Of a stretch of 64,000 bases of DNA, positions 56,200 to 63,948 are shown one piece after another. Under the pieces are notes generated by a model. That model searched no databases. It was not told where the DNA came from and worked only from the letters and a program-made list of their open reading frames with translations. The position numbers were made by a program, and so were the translations under genes. Numbering within the stretch: position 1 is the stretch's first letter; every line of letters starts with the position of its first letter. Source of the stretch: an uncultured Bradyrhizobium sp. (GTDB lineage Bacteria; Pseudomonadota; Alphaproteobacteria; Rhizobiales; Xanthobacteraceae); contig NZ_CANSMR010000029.1 in NCBI RefSeq assembly GCF_947648125.1, forward strand, positions 23,653-87,652, read 5' to 3'.

Positions 56200-57405
56200 A
56201 TGACGACCACTCTCAGAATGCTATGCGCGGCGATGACCGCGACGCTGCTGCACATTCACGTTGCGCACGCCGCGATGTCCGACAATGTGATCCGCATCGG
56301 GATCCTCAACGACCGCTCCGGCGCCTATGCCGACCTCGGCGGCGAAGGCTCGGTCGTCGCGGCGAAGATGGCGGCGGAGGAATTCGGCAACGCGATCGGT
56401 GCCGTGCCGATCGAGATCGTCTCGGCCGATCACCAGAACAAGCCGGACATCGGACTTGGCATCGTGCGGCGCTGGTTCGACACGGAGAAAGTCGATGCCG
56501 TTGCCGACATTTCCAATTCCGGCGTCGGTTTCGCGGTGACCGCTCTCGCCAAGGAACGCAACAAGATCGTGCTGAACGCGTCGGCCTCCTCCGACTTCAC
56601 CGGCAAGGCCTGCACCCGGACCTCGTTCCAGTGGGTCTACACGAGCTATACCAACGGCTACGGTCTCGCGCGGGCGCTGACGGCGCAGAAGCTCGACAGC
56701 TGGTTCCTGATCACGGTGGATTATTCGTTCGGCCACGCCTTCGCCGCCGACATGCGCCGCGCGGTCGAGAGCGGCGGCGGCAAGGTGATCGGTGAGGTGC
56801 GCCACCCGCTCAACACCGCCGACTTCAGTTCGGTGCTGCTGCAGGCGCAGGCGTCCGGCGCCAAGGTGATCGCGCTGGCCAACGCCGGCGCCGACATGAC
56901 CAACTCGGTAAAGCAGGCCGCCGAGTTCGGCATCACCCGCGGGCAGGCATTGGTGGCACCGACCGTATTCCTCACCGACGTCGACGCGATGGGCCTCGCG
57001 GCCGCGCAGAACCTGCAGTTCGTCACCGCGTATTACTGGGACCGCGATGCCGAGTCGCGGGCGTGGGCCAACAAGTTCTTTGAGAAGGTTGGGCGGATGC
57101 CGACCATGACCCAGGCCGGTGTCTATTCAGCCGTGCGTCACTACTTGCGTGCGGTGCAGGCCGCAAATTCCGACGATGGCCTCGCTGTCGCAGCCAAGAT
57201 ACGCGAATTGCCGGTTGCCGACGCGTTCGCTCGCGGCACGGTCCGCACCGACGGCCAGTTCGTGCACGACATGTACCTGGCGCGCGTCAAGACACCGGCG
57301 GCTTCGAGCCGACGATGGGACTACTACGACATCGTCGCGACGATTCCCGCCGAGCAGGCCTTCCGGCCGCTCGGCGAGGGTGGCTGCGAGTTGGTCTCGC
57401 AGTAA
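56200..57405 (+). CDS. ABC-type branched-chain-amino-acid-like solute-binding protein
   Basis: A 401-residue LivJ-type periplasmic binding protein. The signal peptide is MTTTLRMLCAAMTATLLHIH.. ending AHA-A. The mature part runs DNVIRIGILNDRSGAYADLG, DHQNKPDIGLGIVRRWFDTE, WFLITVDYSFGHAFAADMRR, VLLQAQASGAKVIALANAGA. It resembles the protein at 48396 (about 45 percent by eye). GGGGGAGCACCCGACC precedes the ATG at 56200. No ABC permease or ATPase is adjacent on this strand; it is divergent from the regulator/cupin/dehydrogenase operon. So it may carry the substrate of that operon into the cell through a distant permease. Confidence 0.88.
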   Translation: MTTTLRMLCAAMTATLLHIHVAHAAMSDNVIRIGILNDRSGAYADLGGEGSVVAAKMAAEEFGNAIGAVPIEIVSADHQNKPDIGLGIVRRWFDTEKVDAVADISNSGVGFAVTALAKERNKIVLNASASSDFTGKACTRTSFQWVYTSYTNGYGLARALTAQKLDSWFLITVDYSFGHAFAADMRRAVESGGGKVIGEVRHPLNTADFSSVLLQAQASGAKVIALANAGADMTNSVKQAAEFGITRGQALVAPTVFLTDVDAMGLAAAQNLQFVTAYYWDRDAESRAWANKFFEKVGRMPTMTQAGVYSAVRHYLRAVQAANSDDGLAVAAKIRELPVADAFARGTVRTDGQFVHDMYLARVKTPAASSRRWDYYDIVATIPAEQAFRPLGEGGCELVSQ

Positions 57406-57412
57406 CGACGCA

Positions 57413-57442
57413 GGCGGACGGTGGCCGACACCATCGTCCGCC
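57413..57442. terminator. Hairpin after the binding-protein gene
   Basis: GGCGGACGGTGG (57413-57424) pairs with CCATCGTCCGCC (57431-57442) around a 6-base loop, with one G-T pair in 12. It starts eight bases after the stop. There is no T run. It could be a bidirectional stop between this gene and the convergent NTF2-like gene. Confidence 0.75.
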
Positions 57443-57491
57443 ATCGAAGCCTGAATTCGATAGACCGCCGTCCAGCGCTCAACTGCCGAAG

Positions 57492-58052
57492 TCAGTTGCC
57501 GGCCTCGCGTCGAAGAAATTGAGCAATCGGCGTCAAAGCGTCGATCGAAGGCAAGCCTGCGCGCGCCTCGCTGTATGACGACCAGGGATAGGGGATGGCC
57601 GAAAGCCACTGCAGGACAGGCGTCTGATAGCTGGCTGGCAGCACGCACATGAACTCAATCTTGATGAACAGCCGTTTGACGCGACCGTCTCCGGCGGTAT
57701 CAAAATCCCAGGTGTACTCACCGCAACCGACACGTACGTCGCCATCGGACTTGTTTGACATTCCCACCAGCCAGTCGCATTGAAACCGTGGAAGGCGATT
57801 GGACTCAGGGCGCGAGAGGCAGAAAGTGCGCACATTCTCATACTGCAATCCAAAGTTTCGCACGAGAACATCGGTCACGCTCTCCAATCCGTGAGCGGAG
57901 CTTGGAAAAGAGATTGCGTCGGTCAGGAGCTGCATCTGGAGCTCACAATCCGGCACGAACGCACGTTTCATGAGCTGGGGCAGGTTTCGGTCCTTTGCCT
58001 CGATATACGTGCTGATCGCCTCGGTCGCCGTGATCGATTGGGGTTGACTCAA
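57492..58052 (-). CDS. NTF2/SnoaL-like fold protein, 186 aa
   Basis: The TTG at 58052 is preceded by GTGGAGAGAATAC, a good ribosome-binding site. It gives a start LSQPQSITATEAISTYIEAK, typical of NTF2-like proteins ('AI..Y..A...'). The rest, with FVPDCELQMQLLTDAISFPS and GLESVTDVLVRNFGLQYENV, then a beta-rich half ending in a basic helix, fits a SnoaL-like ketosteroid-isomerase fold. The open frame continues to 58232, but those residues are hydrophobic and irregular. It is downstream of the ABC ATPase gene on the same strand with about 155 bp between, so it is only loosely linked. The ligand or reaction is unknown. Confidence 0.65.
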   Translation of the reverse strand: MSQPQSITATEAISTYIEAKDRNLPQLMKRAFVPDCELQMQLLTDAISFPSSAHGLESVTDVLVRNFGLQYENVRTFCLSRPESNRLPRFQCDWLVGMSNKSDGDVRVGCGEYTWDFDTAGDGRVKRLFIKIEFMCVLPASYQTPVLQWLSAIPYPWSSYSEARAGLPSIDALTPIAQFLRREAGN

Positions 58053-58207
58053 GTATTCTCTCCACAGGTACGCGACCAGATGCCAGGTGACAGCGGCGCC
58101 AACGACATCGCAGGAAACAACAAGATGGGCGCCGCTAAACCCAAGCCTCACAATATACCGCAAGCTTGATTCCTTCACCCTCACGCCTCTGCGAAAGACG
58201 ATCGCAA

Positions 58208-59317
58208 TCAGGCTGCCGGAAATGCCGAGCACCGATCTGCCTGAATGGCAATGCCGACAGGTGCCCCCATTGGCCAGCGGAGAACAGCCTGCTCACCCGG
58301 GGATCGCACCAGCAACCGCTCCCCGGCGCTTCCAGAGCACTCGATCTGAAGATCGACGTGGCCACCCTGGTAGATCTGGGCAACAACGCTGCCCTTGATG
58401 GCGCACGGCTCCTCGGGCGCCACAACATTGAACTGCTCGGGGCGGACGAACAGGTCAACGGCCGCGGACTTCTCCAATCCGGACAGGCTCTCGCCCGGCA
58501 CGTTCACCAGGGCATCGCCAAGCGCGACGATCGCTTGCTTCGCGTGCACACTCACAAGCTGGCCGCGCAGCCTGTTGTTGTCGCCGACAAAGCCGGCCAC
58601 GAACGGGTCCGCCGGGCTGCGATAGACGTCGACAGGGCTACCGAGTTGCCTGATACGGCCCTCGGACATCACAGCCACGCGGTCGGACATGCTCAAGGCC
58701 TCGCCTTGGTCGTGCGTCACGAAGATCGTGGTCAGACCCAGCTTGCGCTGAATTTCCCGCAGCTCCACCTGCATCGAGGTCCGCAGGCTCTTATCGAGCG
58801 CCGAGAACGGCTCGTCGAGCAGCAGGACGGTCGGATTGATGACGAGGGCGCGCGCGAGCGCGACGCGCTGCTGCTGACCGCCGGACAATTGCCGGGGCTT
58901 GCGGCTCTCCATGCCCTTCAGCTTGACCAGCGCCAGCGCATCGGCGACGCGCTTGTCCCTCGCAGCCCTGGGGACGCGCCGCGTCGTCAGGCCGTAAGCG
59001 ACGTTCTCCGCCACACTCATATGCGGAAACAGCGCGTAGTTCTGAAACATCATGCCGATGCCGCGCTGGTAGGTCGGAATGTCATTCACCCGCTTGCCTT
59101 CGATCGAAATCGAACCGCCGTCCGGGCCCAGAAAGCCCGCAGCCAGCTTGAGCAGCGTGGTCTTGCCGCATCCCGATGGACCAAGCAGCGTCAGGAACTC
59201 GCTGCGGCCAACGCCGAGCGTAACGGCATTTAAGGCGACGACGTCATCAAATCGCTTGGTCACGGCGTCGAAATGGACCGCCGCTTGTTCCCCTTCAACG
59301 TTCGCAGACGGCTTCAC
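58208..59317 (-). CDS. PotA-type ABC transporter ATP-binding protein
   Basis: A 369-residue ABC ATPase of the spermidine/putrescine/iron/phosphonate group. Walker A GPSGCGKTT, Q-loop FQNYALFPHMSVAENVAYGL, signature LSGGQQQRVALARALV and Walker B VLLLDEPFSALD are seen, followed by IFVTHDQGEALSMSDRVAVM and a C-terminal TOBE domain (FVAGFVGDNNRLRGQLVSVH onward). It energises the importer encoded by the three genes upstream (12 bp to the second permease). The substrate is not decided by the ATPase. Confidence 0.93.
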   Translation of the reverse strand: MKPSANVEGEQAAVHFDAVTKRFDDVVALNAVTLGVGRSEFLTLLGPSGCGKTTLLKLAAGFLGPDGGSISIEGKRVNDIPTYQRGIGMMFQNYALFPHMSVAENVAYGLTTRRVPRAARDKRVADALALVKLKGMESRKPRQLSGGQQQRVALARALVINPTVLLLDEPFSALDKSLRTSMQVELREIQRKLGLTTIFVTHDQGEALSMSDRVAVMSEGRIRQLGSPVDVYRSPADPFVAGFVGDNNRLRGQLVSVHAKQAIVALGDALVNVPGESLSGLEKSAAVDLFVRPEQFNVVAPEEPCAIKGSVVAQIYQGGHVDLQIECSGSAGERLLVRSPGEQAVLRWPMGAPVGIAIQADRCSAFPAA

Positions 59318-59329
59318 GATCCGTGCTCC

Positions 59330-60151
59330 CTAGTGAGACTGCTCGATATTGAGGACCTTGCCGAGCCCCAGGAACGCATTGGCAAAGGCGATCAAGGCGG
59401 CGGTGCCGACGATATACATGACCGATAATGCCGCCATTGACGGATCGGCAAACTCGCGCACGTAATTGTACATCGCGACAGGAAGCGTTTGGGTACGTTG
59501 CGAGGTCACGAACAGCGAGGCCGTGAACTCGTTGAACGAGAGGATCGCCGCGAACAGCCAACCGCTGACGAGCCCGGGCAGCAACAGCGGCAGGGTAACG
59601 GTGGTCAGGACACGAAGCGGTCCGGCGCCGAGGCTCGCTGCAGCGTGTTCGTAGCTCTGATCGAGATTTCTTAGCGACACATACACGCTGCGCAGCACAA
59701 ACGGCAGCACCAGGACGACGTGACAGATCACGACGACCGCAAAACCGCGGCTCAGGCCGACTTGCGCCGCGAGGATGAGAAAGCCGAGCCCTACCGTGAA
59801 GTGCGGAATCACCAAGGGCGAGATGAGGATTCCCTCGATGGCGGACTTGAGCGGAAACTTGTAGCGGTCGATGACAAAAGCGAACATGCCGCCAACGCAC
59901 AGCGCGATCGTCGAACTCCAGGCCGTGACGATCAGGCCGTTGAAGAACCCTTGCCGGAAGTCTTCGTAGGCGAGGGCTCGACCGAACCATCGCCACGACC
60001 AGGTCTGCGGCGGGAATGACAGGATAGGCTTGTCGTTGAACGCCGCGATCGTCACGACCGCTGCCGGCAAGACGAGAAACGCGACGATGACGAGCACCGT
60101 CAGCAATCCGATCCAGCCGAGCACTCTTTGATAGGTCGAGCGCGGGATCAT
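59330..60151 (-). CDS. ABC transporter permease (PotC-type)
   Basis: A 273-residue polytopic permease with six membrane segments. It begins MIPRSTYQRVLGWIGLLTVL and ends FLGLGKVLNIEQSH. The EAA-type coupling loop is SYEHAAASLGAGPLRVLTTV-TLP, matching the 'EAA...G' consensus. It is the second inner-membrane subunit of the importer. Its ATG at 60151 overlaps the stop of the first permease in ATGA. A longer frame to 60238 exists, but it overlaps the upstream gene and lacks a membrane-protein start. Confidence 0.92.
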   Translation of the reverse strand: MIPRSTYQRVLGWIGLLTVLVIVAFLVLPAAVVTIAAFNDKPILSFPPQTWSWRWFGRALAYEDFRQGFFNGLIVTAWSSTIALCVGGMFAFVIDRYKFPLKSAIEGILISPLVIPHFTVGLGFLILAAQVGLSRGFAVVVICHVVLVLPFVLRSVYVSLRNLDQSYEHAAASLGAGPLRVLTTVTLPLLLPGLVSGWLFAAILSFNEFTASLFVTSQRTQTLPVAMYNYVREFADPSMAALSVMYIVGTAALIAFANAFLGLGKVLNIEQSH

Positions 60152-61002
60152 CAATGCACCTCGATCTTCCGAAATGGTCGGGAGGCCAGTTGAAGAAGTC
60201 CAAGCACCAGGGCCGTCAAAGCCAGGCCGGCCACGCACAATGTCGCCGCGAAGGGAAAGTTGAAGCTCGAAAACCCAAGCTGGTAGACCAGATTGGAGAT
60301 CATATTGACCCGGCCGCCGCCGATGAGTTGCGGCGTGGCGAATGCCGAGAATGTCCAGGCGAATGCCGTCGTGGTGCCGGCGACCACTCCGGGCAAGGAC
60401 AGCGGCAATGTCACGGTCAGGAACACGCGAATCGGACCGGCGCCCAGGCTTTCAGCCGCTCGGGAATAGTCGCGGTTTATGTGCGATAATCCAGCAGCCA
60501 GCATGATGACCATGACCGGCAGCGTGACGTGCACGAGAGCAACCACAACGCCGAATGGCGTGAACATTAGCTGGAGCGGCTTGCCGATGAGGCCGAGCGA
60601 CATCAGCAACGAATTGATGAAGCCGTTGTTGCCAAGGACGATGATCCACGCATAGGTGCGAACGACCTCGCCCAGAAACAGCGGCGTCACGACAATCACG
60701 AGGAGAATGGAGCGCAGGATCGGCTGCTCGACGCGCACAAGCGCATAGGCCAGCGGATATCCGACGATCAACGTCACGACCGCGGTCATCGCGCACACGA
60801 TGACGGTATCGAGAAACACGCGCGCATAGAGGGGTTTCAGGAGGTCGGCGAAATTCGCCAGGGTAAATCCGCCGGGATCGAGCGATCCCGGCACGTAGGC
60901 CCTGAGGCTGTACTGCAGAACCGCAACCATCGCCGCGAGGAATCCGATGGCACAGAGCGTCGCCGGCGCCGTAAAGATGCGCAGAAATGGCTGCTGATTC
61001 AT
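60151..61002 (-). CDS. ABC transporter permease (PotB-type)
   Basis: A 283-residue permease of the importer: MNQQPFLRIFTAPATLCAIG at the start, then six helices and the coupling loop YSRAAESLGAGPIRVFLTVT-LPLSLPG. I start at the ATG at 61002. A TTG at 61023, four bases after the binding-protein stop, would add seven residues; neither has a clear ribosome-binding site. The gene is between the solute-binding protein and PotC-type permease genes in the usual order of binding protein, permeases and ATPase. Confidence 0.92.
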   Translation of the reverse strand: MNQQPFLRIFTAPATLCAIGFLAAMVAVLQYSLRAYVPGSLDPGGFTLANFADLLKPLYARVFLDTVIVCAMTAVVTLIVGYPLAYALVRVEQPILRSILLVIVVTPLFLGEVVRTYAWIIVLGNNGFINSLLMSLGLIGKPLQLMFTPFGVVVALVHVTLPVMVIMLAAGLSHINRDYSRAAESLGAGPIRVFLTVTLPLSLPGVVAGTTTAFAWTFSAFATPQLIGGGRVNMISNLVYQLGFSSFNFPFAATLCVAGLALTALVLGLLQLASRPFRKIEVH

Positions 61003-61027
61003 GATGCGGAGCCGATCGGGCAACGGA

Positions 61028-62041
61028 TCAGTTCATGATGTTTTCGGCGAACCATTTGCGCCATTCCGCCGTCTTGCTGGCGCGCAGCTTGGCGTCGATG
61101 TTGATCTGCTGCTTCCATTGCTCCGCCGACGTAAAAACGCCCGGAAGCTTGGCGATTTCAGGATCGATCTTCGCGTTGAGGACCGCCGGGCTCCCCTTCT
61201 TCTGCTTCGAGATCTCGGCCTGGATATCGGGGTCGTAGAGCGTGTTGATGAACTTGTATGCGAGGTCGACCTTCTTCGACCCCTTCATGATCGCGACGGT
61301 GTCGATTCCCAGCACCGCGCCCTCTTTCGGCATCGCGAGCGCAATCGGAATGCCCTGCCCGATCATGTAGTAGGCGTTCATCGAAAGCACGATCTGCACC
61401 GGCGTCTCGCCGCTCGCGAGCAGTTGCTGGCTGTTGGCGTCATTGGTGTAGAACGCCTTGAAGTTTGGCTTGAGCGCCTTGAGCTTCTCCTCGCCCTTTT
61501 CCCAATGGGCCGGGTCGGCGCCGGCAAGAATGGCGGCGACCGCAATGATGTGACCGGGATCGAAATCCGGAGCGGCGAGCTTGTCCTTCAGCTCCGGCTT
61601 CCAGAGATCATTCCAGCTCTCGAACTTGGTATCCTTGATGAGATCGGGGCGGTAGCCGATCGTGTAGACGTAGGCCCAGGCGCCGAGGTGGTAGGGACTG
61701 ATCCGCGCCTCGTCCGCGAGATTCTTCGCATTGGGGATCTTCGAGGTATCGATCGTCTCGAACAACCCGTCATTGGCATAGAGCCACCCGACATGCGACG
61801 TCGTGAACGTCACGTCGCTTTCGGGATTTCCCTTGGCGAGCTTTTCCTTGTTCAGCCGATCGATGGTGCCGCCGGTGATGAATTCGACGGGGACGCCGGT
61901 TTCGGCGGTGAATTTCCTGGCAACCGTCTCGGCCACCAGATCACGCCAACTGCCGCCCCAGATACTGACAACGAGTTTGTCTTGTGCGTGAGCCGGCAAT
62001 GCAATCAGAACAGCGATCAACACAGACCAAAGGCGAAGCAT
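61028..62041 (-). CDS. PotD-like ABC transporter solute-binding protein
   Basis: A 337-residue extracellular binding protein (type II fold). The signal peptide is MLRLWSVLIAVLIALPAHAQ; the mature protein opens DKLVVSIWGGSWRDLVAETV. It continues GVPVEFITGGTIDRLNKEKL, SDVTFTTSHVGWLYANDGLF and DKLAAPDFDPGHIIAVAAIL. It belongs to the COG0687-like polyamine group, which also serves phosphonates and other small ligands. Its position beside a 2-oxoacid decarboxylase points to an anionic or sulfonate/phosphonate substrate; that is inference. It leads the importer operon. Confidence 0.9.
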   Translation of the reverse strand: MLRLWSVLIAVLIALPAHAQDKLVVSIWGGSWRDLVAETVARKFTAETGVPVEFITGGTIDRLNKEKLAKGNPESDVTFTTSHVGWLYANDGLFETIDTSKIPNAKNLADEARISPYHLGAWAYVYTIGYRPDLIKDTKFESWNDLWKPELKDKLAAPDFDPGHIIAVAAILAGADPAHWEKGEEKLKALKPNFKAFYTNDANSQQLLASGETPVQIVLSMNAYYMIGQGIPIALAMPKEGAVLGIDTVAIMKGSKKVDLAYKFINTLYDPDIQAEISKQKKGSPAVLNAKIDPEIAKLPGVFTSAEQWKQQINIDAKLRASKTAEWRKWFAENIMN

Positions 62042-62125
62042 AGGTGCAGTCTCCCTCCAGCGACGGAATGCAGCGCCGGCTCCAGCTGCAATCCTCGGTC
62101 ATGAAATTAAACTCATCATCCGCTT

Positions 62126-62193
62126 AATAGTACCTTTTATCAGGCGCCTTATCGACCCGCAATAGGTTTGTCTTATCGACAATAGTACCTTTT
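62126..62193. promoter_or_regulatory. Paired 13-bp direct repeat in a divergent promoter region
   Basis: AATAGTACCTTTT occurs at 62126-62138 and again at 62181-62193, 55 bp apart (about five helical turns). CTTATCGAC occurs twice between them (62149 and 62172). All lie in the 199-bp divergent region between the importer operon and the decarboxylase genes. The spacing is what a dimeric regulator or two operators would use. The regulator is not in the window. Confidence 0.6.
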
Positions 62194-62240
62194 GCGATTA
62201 GCCTGCGCCGCACGTTGGTTTGAAATCACGGAGGCAGTCG

Positions 62241-62765
62241 ATGACGACATCGACGGAAGCTCTAGAGGCCCATCGGCCGTCTGCCGTTCTCAATACGCTC
62301 AAGCGTCTTGGTTTCGGCACCGTCGTCTCCGTACCCGACAGCTGGCTGGGCGAAATCCTCATTCGCATCGACCGGGAGCCGGGCATGACGCTGGTGCGCG
62401 CAACCCATGAAGAGGAGGCGCTCGCAATCGCTTGTGGAAGCCGGCTCGGTGGCGTGCGCACCGCCCTGCTTGTGCAGAATGCCGGCGTGCTCAGCATGGG
62501 TGCGGGCATGGTATCGCTCGCACAGCGTTATCAATTCCCGCTTCTGATGTTGGTTTCCTACCGAGGAACGCCCGATGATCCGGTCTTCTATCATGTGCCG
62601 AAGGGCCGAGCGACGGAGCCGGTCTTCCGCGGCATCGGCCTCGCCCATGCCTGCACCGATCGATACCGCCCGATTGGTCCCCAGGTCGAACAGGCCGCAA
62701 CCTATGCGGAAGAAGCTTCGTGTCCGTTTGCCCTGCTGATGGGTCGGGAGGATATCCAGTGGTGA
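62241..62765 (+). CDS. Thiamine-diphosphate decarboxylase, PYR subunit (ComD-like)
   Basis: A 174-residue protein equal to the pyrimidine-binding half of a thiamine-diphosphate decarboxylase. It shows FGTVVSVPDSWLGEILIRID, VRATHEEEALAIACGSRLGG (the conserved Glu that activates the cofactor), LLVQNAGVLSMGAGMVSLAQ and YQFPLLMLVSYRGTPDDPVF. This layout, split into two small subunits, is that of sulfopyruvate decarboxylase (ComDE). Phosphonopyruvate decarboxylases are related. GGAGGCAGTCG precedes the ATG at 62241. Its stop overlaps the start of the second subunit by 4 bp (GTGA). Confidence 0.85.
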   Translation: MTTSTEALEAHRPSAVLNTLKRLGFGTVVSVPDSWLGEILIRIDREPGMTLVRATHEEEALAIACGSRLGGVRTALLVQNAGVLSMGAGMVSLAQRYQFPLLMLVSYRGTPDDPVFYHVPKGRATEPVFRGIGLAHACTDRYRPIGPQVEQAATYAEEASCPFALLMGREDIQW

Positions 62766-63388
62766 CCAATGCACGACCGACCCGGGCGGATTACTACAAG
62801 GCGCTTGCCGGCAGTCTGCCTTCCCGCACGCTCGTCGTGACGTCGCTCGGCAATGCCTCGTATTTGTGGGCATCGCTGCATCACGCGCCGGAGAACTTCT
62901 ACTTCGAAGACGCCATGGGACTGACACTCCCCCTGGCGCTGGGCCTCGCCATCGCTCAACCGGACCGCCCCGTCATCGCGGTCGAAGGCGACGGCGCCCT
63001 GCTCATGCATATGGGCGCGCTCGTCACGATTGGCGCGATGAACCCGTCAAATCTCACCATCCTCCTGATCCAGAACGGCGTTCACGCAGCTTCAGGCGGC
63101 CAAGCCTTGACCAACGCGACGCTCGATCTGGCACAGCTGGCGCGCGCCTCGGGAATCAAGCACGCCGAAAACCTGAATGCGCCGAGTGCACTCGCCGCCC
63201 GCATCGCCTCAGCCGAAAAGCGCAACGGAGTCGGAGCCCTGGTTCTGGCGACGGAGCCCGACGTCGAAGTCGTACGGCCGCCGATCTCGCTCGATCCGGT
63301 CGCGACAAAACATCGCTTCATGGCTGCGATTGAGGCGCCACGTTACATCCCGACAATGTTCGGCGGCGGGATGCTCGAGCGGCCCTAG
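62762..63388 (+). CDS. Thiamine-diphosphate decarboxylase, PP subunit (ComE-like)
   Basis: A 208-residue protein equal to the diphosphate-binding half. It contains GNASYLWASLHHAPENFYFE, GLTLPLALGLAIAQPDRPVI and the cofactor/magnesium motif EGDGALLMHMGALVTIGAMN..LLIQN (the GDG-X25-N signature). It pairs with the PYR subunit to convert sulfopyruvate to sulfoacetaldehyde or phosphonopyruvate to phosphonoacetaldehyde; which one is not decided. The GTG at 62762 overlaps the preceding stop. A strong rho-independent terminator follows after about 30 bp, so this is a two-gene operon. Confidence 0.88.
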   Translation: MTNARPTRADYYKALAGSLPSRTLVVTSLGNASYLWASLHHAPENFYFEDAMGLTLPLALGLAIAQPDRPVIAVEGDGALLMHMGALVTIGAMNPSNLTILLIQNGVHAASGGQALTNATLDLAQLARASGIKHAENLNAPSALAARIASAEKRNGVGALVLATEPDVEVVRPPISLDPVATKHRFMAAIEAPRYIPTMFGGGMLERP

Positions 63389-63419
63389 CCGACCAGCATT
63401 TGCATTGTGCAAATCCATG

Positions 63420-63456
63420 GCGGTCCGCTTCGTTACCGAAGCGGGCCGCTTTTTTT
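63420..63456 (+). terminator. Rho-independent terminator
   Basis: GCGGTCCGCTTCG (63420-63432) pairs with CGAAGCGGGCCGC (63437-63449) around a TTAC loop with one G-T pair, and seven T residues follow (63450-63456). It closes the two-gene decarboxylase operon. Confidence 0.93.
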
Positions 63457-63603
63457 ACGCGCTCCCACATACCACCGGAAGGCGCTGCCATCTTAGGCAG
63501 AGGACGTCGAAATTTTGAACTTGTCCGTCGTCCATCACATAGTACGATGTATGGGACGATGGATTATTCGCTGGTTCGCTCGCTCTTGATGAGGACGACA
63601 ACG

Positions 63604-63885
63604 ATGCACAGCACCCAGGAAGCCTTGCGGATTGATGTGGCCGCGTCGATATCCGTCGGCATGCCGGTTATTCACTTCAATGACGGCGGCTCCCCGGTTC
63701 AGACGAATGAGTTAGGTGAGACGGCGGGTGCGGGTCATCCGCAACACGGCGAGCGTCGAATGCCGGTGCCTCAGGCCTTGCTGATGTGGATTTGCTCGTC
63801 CTCCGGTGAGGCATGGCCTGCCCTCGAGCTCATCCTGGGCCGCACTCTGTCGCCGCGGGACCCGATCGGATCCGGCGCTTCATAG
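63604..63885 (+). CDS. Doubtful hypothetical protein, 93 aa
   Basis: The ATG at 63604 has AGGA about eight bases upstream. It gives MHSTQEALRIDVAASISVGM followed by PVIHFNDGGSPVQTNELGET and a GC-rich tail. The family is not recognised and composition is only partly coding-like. The frame is open from 63400 through the terminator, which cannot be coding. In the remaining parts of 63389-63948 I see only the terminator and no other feature. Confidence 0.3.
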   Translation: MHSTQEALRIDVAASISVGMPVIHFNDGGSPVQTNELGETAGAGHPQHGERRMPVPQALLMWICSSSGEAWPALELILGRTLSPRDPIGSGAS

Positions 63886-63948
63886 CCCTGCTTCCGGCTT
63901 GGCCAATCGCAAAGCCCTGGTACAGGCGAGCGCCGTTCGCCGCCTGCC

